A stretch of 6,750 nt of DNA from an uncultured Eubacterium sp. (GTDB taxonomy: Bacteria; Bacillota; Clostridia; Lachnospirales; Lachnospiraceae): the NCBI GenBank assembly GCA_904502145.1, contig CAJGDH010000103.1:1-6750 (forward strand). The letters run 5' to 3'. Below are positions 3,516 through 6,750 of the stretch, piece by piece. Position 1 is the stretch's first letter. The number at the start of each line of letters is the position of its first letter. The notes beneath the pieces are model-generated. The model had not been told where the DNA came from, searched no databases, and was given only the letters and a program-made list of their open reading frames with translations. The position numbers and the translations under genes were made by a program.

Positions 3516-4961
3516 ATGGGCAGTCAGTCAGAATGGAAAGAAGTAATGAACAGGGCACCGGAGAAGGAACCGGACAGGCAGCGCTATTTCATGGCCAGAT
3601 GCCGTGAGATCATCGAGCACAGGAAGCAGGAACTGGGCCGGGAACTGACCTTCAATGATCAGACCTTCGGATGCCAGATGAATTTCAAGGATTCCGAGAA
3701 GCTCAACGGGATCCTGGAGGAGATCGGTTATGTCAGGACTGACTCCGAGAAGGCGGATTTTGTCTACTATAATACCTGTACCGTCAGGGAGAACGCCAAC
3801 ATCCGGGTTTACGGGAGGCTAGGCACCCTGAAGACCTACAAGAAGGCCAATCCGGAGATGATCATCGCCATGTGCGGCTGTATGATGCAGGAGCCGGAGG
3901 AAGTGGAGAAGGTGAGGAATACCTTTCGTTTCGTGGATGTGGTCTTCGGCACCCACAATATCTATAAACTGGCGGAGCTGCTCTACCGGGCCCTTTCCGG
4001 CAAAAGCCGGATCTTTGATGTCTGGGACAAGGCGGAGGAGATCATCGAGGACCTCCCCAGCGACCGGAAGATCAGCTTTAAGGCCGGCGTAAATATCATG
4101 TTCGGCTGCAACAACTTCTGCAGCTACTGTATCGTGCCCTATGTCCGGGGAAGAGAGCGGAGCAGAAAGCCTGAGGACATCCTGGAGGAGGTAAGGAAAC
4201 TGGCCGCGGAAGGGGTAAAAGAGATCATGTTTCTGGGCCAGAACGTGAATTCCTACGGGAAGACCCTGAAGGATCCCGTTACATTTGCTGATCTTTTGCG
4301 CATGGCAGAACAGGTGGAGGGAATCGAGAGGATCCGCTTCATGACTTCCCACCCCAAGGACCTGTCCGATGAACTGATCGAAGTCATGGCAGCGTCAAAG
4401 AAGATATGCAGGCACCTTCATCTTCCGGTACAGTCCGGGTCTGACCGCATCCTTAAGATGATGAACAGACATTATACTAAGGAACAGTATCTGGGCCTGG
4501 TGGAGAAGCTTCGCAAAGCCGTCCCCGACCTTTCCCTGACCACGGATATCATCGTGGGATTCCCGGGGGAGACGGAGGAGGATATCGAAGAGACCATCGA
4601 TGTGGTCAGAAAAGCAAGGTATGACAGTGCATTTACCTTCATCTATTCCCGGAGGTCCGGAACCCCGGCGGCGAAGATCGAAGACAATACTCCCGACCGG
4701 GTCATCCATGACCGTTTCGACCGTGTCCTTGCGGTGGTAAATGAGGTGGCAAAGGAGCAGAATGCCGCCATGCAGGGGAAAACCGGCCTGGTGCTGGCGG
4801 AGGGGATCGACGAGAAGGATCCCTCCATGCTGACCGGCAGGCTTTCCAACAATAACGTGGTACATTTCAAGGCAGATCCGTCCCTGATCGGGCAGATCGT
4901 GCCGGTGGTCCTGGAGGAAGCCAGGGGCTTTTATTACATCGGGAGGTTAGAAGATGCCTAA
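3516..4961 (+). CDS. miaB: tRNA-2-methylthio-N6-dimethylallyladenosine synthase
   Basis: MiaB is a radical-SAM methylthiotransferase that converts i6A37 to ms2i6A37 in tRNAs reading UNN codons. The 481-residue protein has the expected three domains. The N-terminal MTTase domain starts near residue 46 (TFNDQTFGCQMN) and carries cluster ligands Cys53, Cys88 (NTCTVRENA) and Cys122 (CGCMMQ). The radical-SAM domain has the CxxxCxxC motif at Cys198, Cys202 and Cys205 (GCNNFCSYCIVPYVRGRE), with HLPVQSGSD at 302-310 and DIIVGFPGET at 344-353. A TRAM-like tRNA-binding domain lies at about 415-478. The 45-residue leader before the MTTase domain is common in Firmicute MiaB. ATG at 3516 follows AGGAAGGAG at good spacing. 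Its stop overlaps the mutS start by 8 bases. RimO and MtaB are paralogues, but the GCQMN and TVRENA motifs point to MiaB. Confidence 0.97.
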   Translation: MGSQSEWKEVMNRAPEKEPDRQRYFMARCREIIEHRKQELGRELTFNDQTFGCQMNFKDSEKLNGILEEIGYVRTDSEKADFVYYNTCTVRENANIRVYGRLGTLKTYKKANPEMIIAMCGCMMQEPEEVEKVRNTFRFVDVVFGTHNIYKLAELLYRALSGKSRIFDVWDKAEEIIEDLPSDRKISFKAGVNIMFGCNNFCSYCIVPYVRGRERSRKPEDILEEVRKLAAEGVKEIMFLGQNVNSYGKTLKDPVTFADLLRMAEQVEGIERIRFMTSHPKDLSDELIEVMAASKKICRHLHLPVQSGSDRILKMMNRHYTKEQYLGLVEKLRKAVPDLSLTTDIIVGFPGETEEDIEETIDVVRKARYDSAFTFIYSRRSGTPAAKIEDNTPDRVIHDRFDRVLAVVNEVAKEQNAAMQGKTGLVLAEGIDEKDPSMLTGRLSNNNVVHFKADPSLIGQIVPVVLEEARGFYYIGRLEDA

Positions 4962-6750
4962 AGTAACCCCAATGTTGCAGCAGTATCTTGACATAAAAGA
5001 AAAATACAGGGACTGTATCCTCTTTTACCGGGTGGGTGACTTCTATGAGATGTTTTTTGACGATGCCCTGACGGCATCCAAAGTCCTGGAGATCACCCTT
5101 ACAGGCAAGAGTTTCGGGCAACCGGAGAGGGCTCCTATGTGCGGAGTCCCTTTTCATTCCTGTGACCCTTATATCAATAAACTGGTGGAAAACGGTTTCC
5201 GGGTCGCCATCTGCGAGCAGGTGGAGGACCCTGCCCTGGCCAAGGGGATCGTCAAGCGGGAAGTGATCAGGGTGGTCACTCCGGGGACCAATGTGTCCGA
5301 GCAGAGCATGGACGAGGGGAAGAACAACTACCTCATGTGCATCTTTCTGCAGAATGACCTCTTCGGCATGGCGGTCTGCGACCTGTCTACCGGGGAGTTC
5401 CGCACCACCCAGCTCCCCTCCAGGGATGACATGGTGGACGAGATCAATCGTTTTGAGCCTTCGGAGATCATCTGCAATGATGCTCTGCCCATCTGCGGGA
5501 TAGATTTTGATGAGATCTGTGAGAAGAACGGGACCGTGATGACTCCCGTGACTTCCTATTATTTTGAAGAAGAACATTGTGAACAGCTGATCAGGGACCA
5601 GTACCACCTCCTGAGCCTGGAAGGAACCGGGATCACGGACTACCCCTTCGGGCTGGGGGCCAGCGGTGCCCTGATCCAGTATCTGCGGGAGACCCAGAAG
5701 ACATCCCTGGATCATCTGCGCATGCTGATCCCTTATTCCACCAGCAATTACATGGTCCTGGACAGCGCCGCCAGAAGGAATCTGGAGCTCTGTGAGACCA
5801 TCCGGGAGAAGAATAAGCGGGGAAGCCTGCTCTGGGTACTGGACAAGACCAGGACGGCCATGGGGGCCAGAACTCTCCGCAAGATGGTGGAGCAGCCCCT
5901 GATCCGTAAGGAGGAGATCAACCGGCGTCTCGACGCGGTGGAGATGCTGGTGGAAAATGTGATGGCCAGGGAGGAGATCCGGGAATACATGAACGGGATC
6001 TATGACCTGGAGAGGCTGACCATGCGGATCAGTTTCCGCAGCGCCAACCCCAGGGACCTGATCGCCTTCAAGAATTCCCTCCGTTATCTTCCTTATATCA
6101 AGGATATCCTGCAGCAGTTCTCCAAAGGAATGCTGCACCGGTTCGGCGAGGACCTGGATCCTCTGGAGGACCTGTGGAAGCTTCTGGAGGATTCCATCGA
6201 GGAGGATCCCCCCATCCTGATCAGGGAAGGCGGGATCATCAAGGATAACTATCTTGAGGATATCGACTATCTTAAAAAGGCGAAGACAGAAGGAAAAACC
6301 TGGCTTGCCGAACTGGAAGAAAGAGAGAAAGAGAAGACGGGGATCAAGAATCTCCGTGTAAGATTCAATAAAGTATTCGGTTATTATATCGAGGTGACCA
6401 ATTCCTACCGGGACCTGGTTCCGGATTATTACATCCGCAGGCAGACCCTGGCCAACGCGGAGAGGTACGTCACCGAAGAACTGTCGGAACTTGCCCACAC
6501 CATCCTGGGAGCGGAAGACAGGCTCTGCGCTCTGGAGTACGAGACATTTGTGAAGATCAGGGAAGACCTGGCCAGGCAGATCGACCGGATCCAGAAGACG
6601 GCCTCCGTCATCTCCTGGGTGGATGCCCTTGCCTCCCTGGCAGCGGTCGCCGAACGGAACCATTATGTCAGGCCCCAGATCAACCAGCGGGGGATCATCG
6701 ATATCAAAGAGGGCAGGCATCCGGTGGTGGAGCAGATGATGAAGGGCGAC
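4954..6750 (+). CDS. mutS: DNA mismatch repair protein MutS, N-terminal two thirds
   Basis: MutS recognises base mismatches and small loops in DNA and starts mismatch repair with MutL. The frame runs open for 599 codons to the window edge. The start MPKVTPMLQQYLDIKEKY is typical. The mismatch-binding Phe-X-Glu motif is F30-Y31-E32 in VGDFYEMFFDDA, followed by GVPFHS and GFRVAICEQVEDP of domain I. The connector domain covers about 120-250, and the core lever begins near 260 (DSAARRNLELCETIREKNKRGSLLWVLD). The clamp region includes FGYYIEVTNSY near 475-485. The last residues, EGRHPVVE at 586-593, lie just before the ATPase domain, so the Walker A and B motifs are outside the window; full MutS is about 860-880 residues. 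It is mutS1, not mutS2 or mutSB, judged by the F-X-E motif and miaB linkage. GGGAGG at 4941-4946 is the ribosome binding site, and the ATG lies inside the miaB end, so the two are co-transcribed. Confidence 0.97.
   Translation, partial: MPKVTPMLQQYLDIKEKYRDCILFYRVGDFYEMFFDDALTASKVLEITLTGKSFGQPERAPMCGVPFHSCDPYINKLVENGFRVAICEQVEDPALAKGIVKREVIRVVTPGTNVSEQSMDEGKNNYLMCIFLQNDLFGMAVCDLSTGEFRTTQLPSRDDMVDEINRFEPSEIICNDALPICGIDFDEICEKNGTVMTPVTSYYFEEEHCEQLIRDQYHLLSLEGTGITDYPFGLGASGALIQYLRETQKTSLDHLRMLIPYSTSNYMVLDSAARRNLELCETIREKNKRGSLLWVLDKTRTAMGARTLRKMVEQPLIRKEEINRRLDAVEMLVENVMAREEIREYMNGIYDLERLTMRISFRSANPRDLIAFKNSLRYLPYIKDILQQFSKGMLHRFGEDLDPLEDLWKLLEDSIEEDPPILIREGGIIKDNYLEDIDYLKKAKTEGKTWLAELEEREKEKTGIKNLRVRFNKVFGYYIEVTNSYRDLVPDYYIRRQTLANAERYVTEELSELAHTILGAEDRLCALEYETFVKIREDLARQIDRIQKTASVISWVDALASLAAVAERNHYVRPQINQRGIIDIKEGRHPVVEQMMKGD

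Noticed and set aside
4867..6720. 617-codon open frame on the - strand opposite miaB end and mutS
   Set aside because: The + strand encodes unmistakable MutS across the same bases. The antisense frame is Pro/Asp/His/Leu-rich, as expected of reverse-complemented coding sequence.
1..6750. Mobile element, prophage, toxin-antitoxin or defence system
   Set aside because: No transposase, integrase, phage or defence protein is encoded; all recognised genes are housekeeping, and the single tRNA shows no attachment-site duplication downstream within the window.

Overview
The window looks like a chromosomal core region of a Clostridia bacterium, most likely a Lachnospiraceae-type Firmicute. The grounds are the strong AGGAGG-type ribosome binding sites, a stand-alone sufC-sufB pair of the minimal SUF (SMS) type, the miaB-mutS gene order, a tRNA gene without encoded CCA, and GC-rich third codon positions beside AT-rich spacers. 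This is an inference from gene content; no database search was possible.

Layout. Positions 1-235 hold the 3' end of trpB on the + strand. It converges on a two-gene Fe-S assembly operon on the - strand (sufC 2132-1377, sufB-like 1383-457). Between them lies a 139-base imperfect palindrome (302-440) with T-rich sequence after it on both strands. Divergent from sufC is a single tRNA-Glu(CTC) gene (2368-2439) with its own promoter and a textbook terminator. A gene-free AT-rich stretch follows (2484-2829). Next is a monocistronic gene for a small, very acidic protein (2830-3351) with 18 consecutive aspartates and three Cys-Cys-Glu-Ala-Pro repeats. After a hairpin, a good sigma-A-type promoter (3456-3484) drives miaB (3516-4961), which overlaps by 8 bases with mutS (4954 to the window end, partial).

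How the parts work together. SufC is the ABC-type ATPase and SufB-like the scaffold of a minimal Fe-S cluster assembly machine. No desulfurase, SufU, separate SufD or regulator gene is next to them, and the operon is bounded on both sides inside the window. MiaB is a radical-SAM enzyme that needs two [4Fe-4S] clusters, so it is a plausible client, though no direct link is shown. MiaB (tRNA A37 methylthiolation) and MutS (mismatch recognition) form the well-known miaB-mutS(-mutL-miaA) gene neighbourhood.

The least explained parts are the acidic poly-Asp/CCEAP protein and the palindrome between trpB and sufB. I see no phage, transposase, CRISPR or defence gene here; most of the window is housekeeping.
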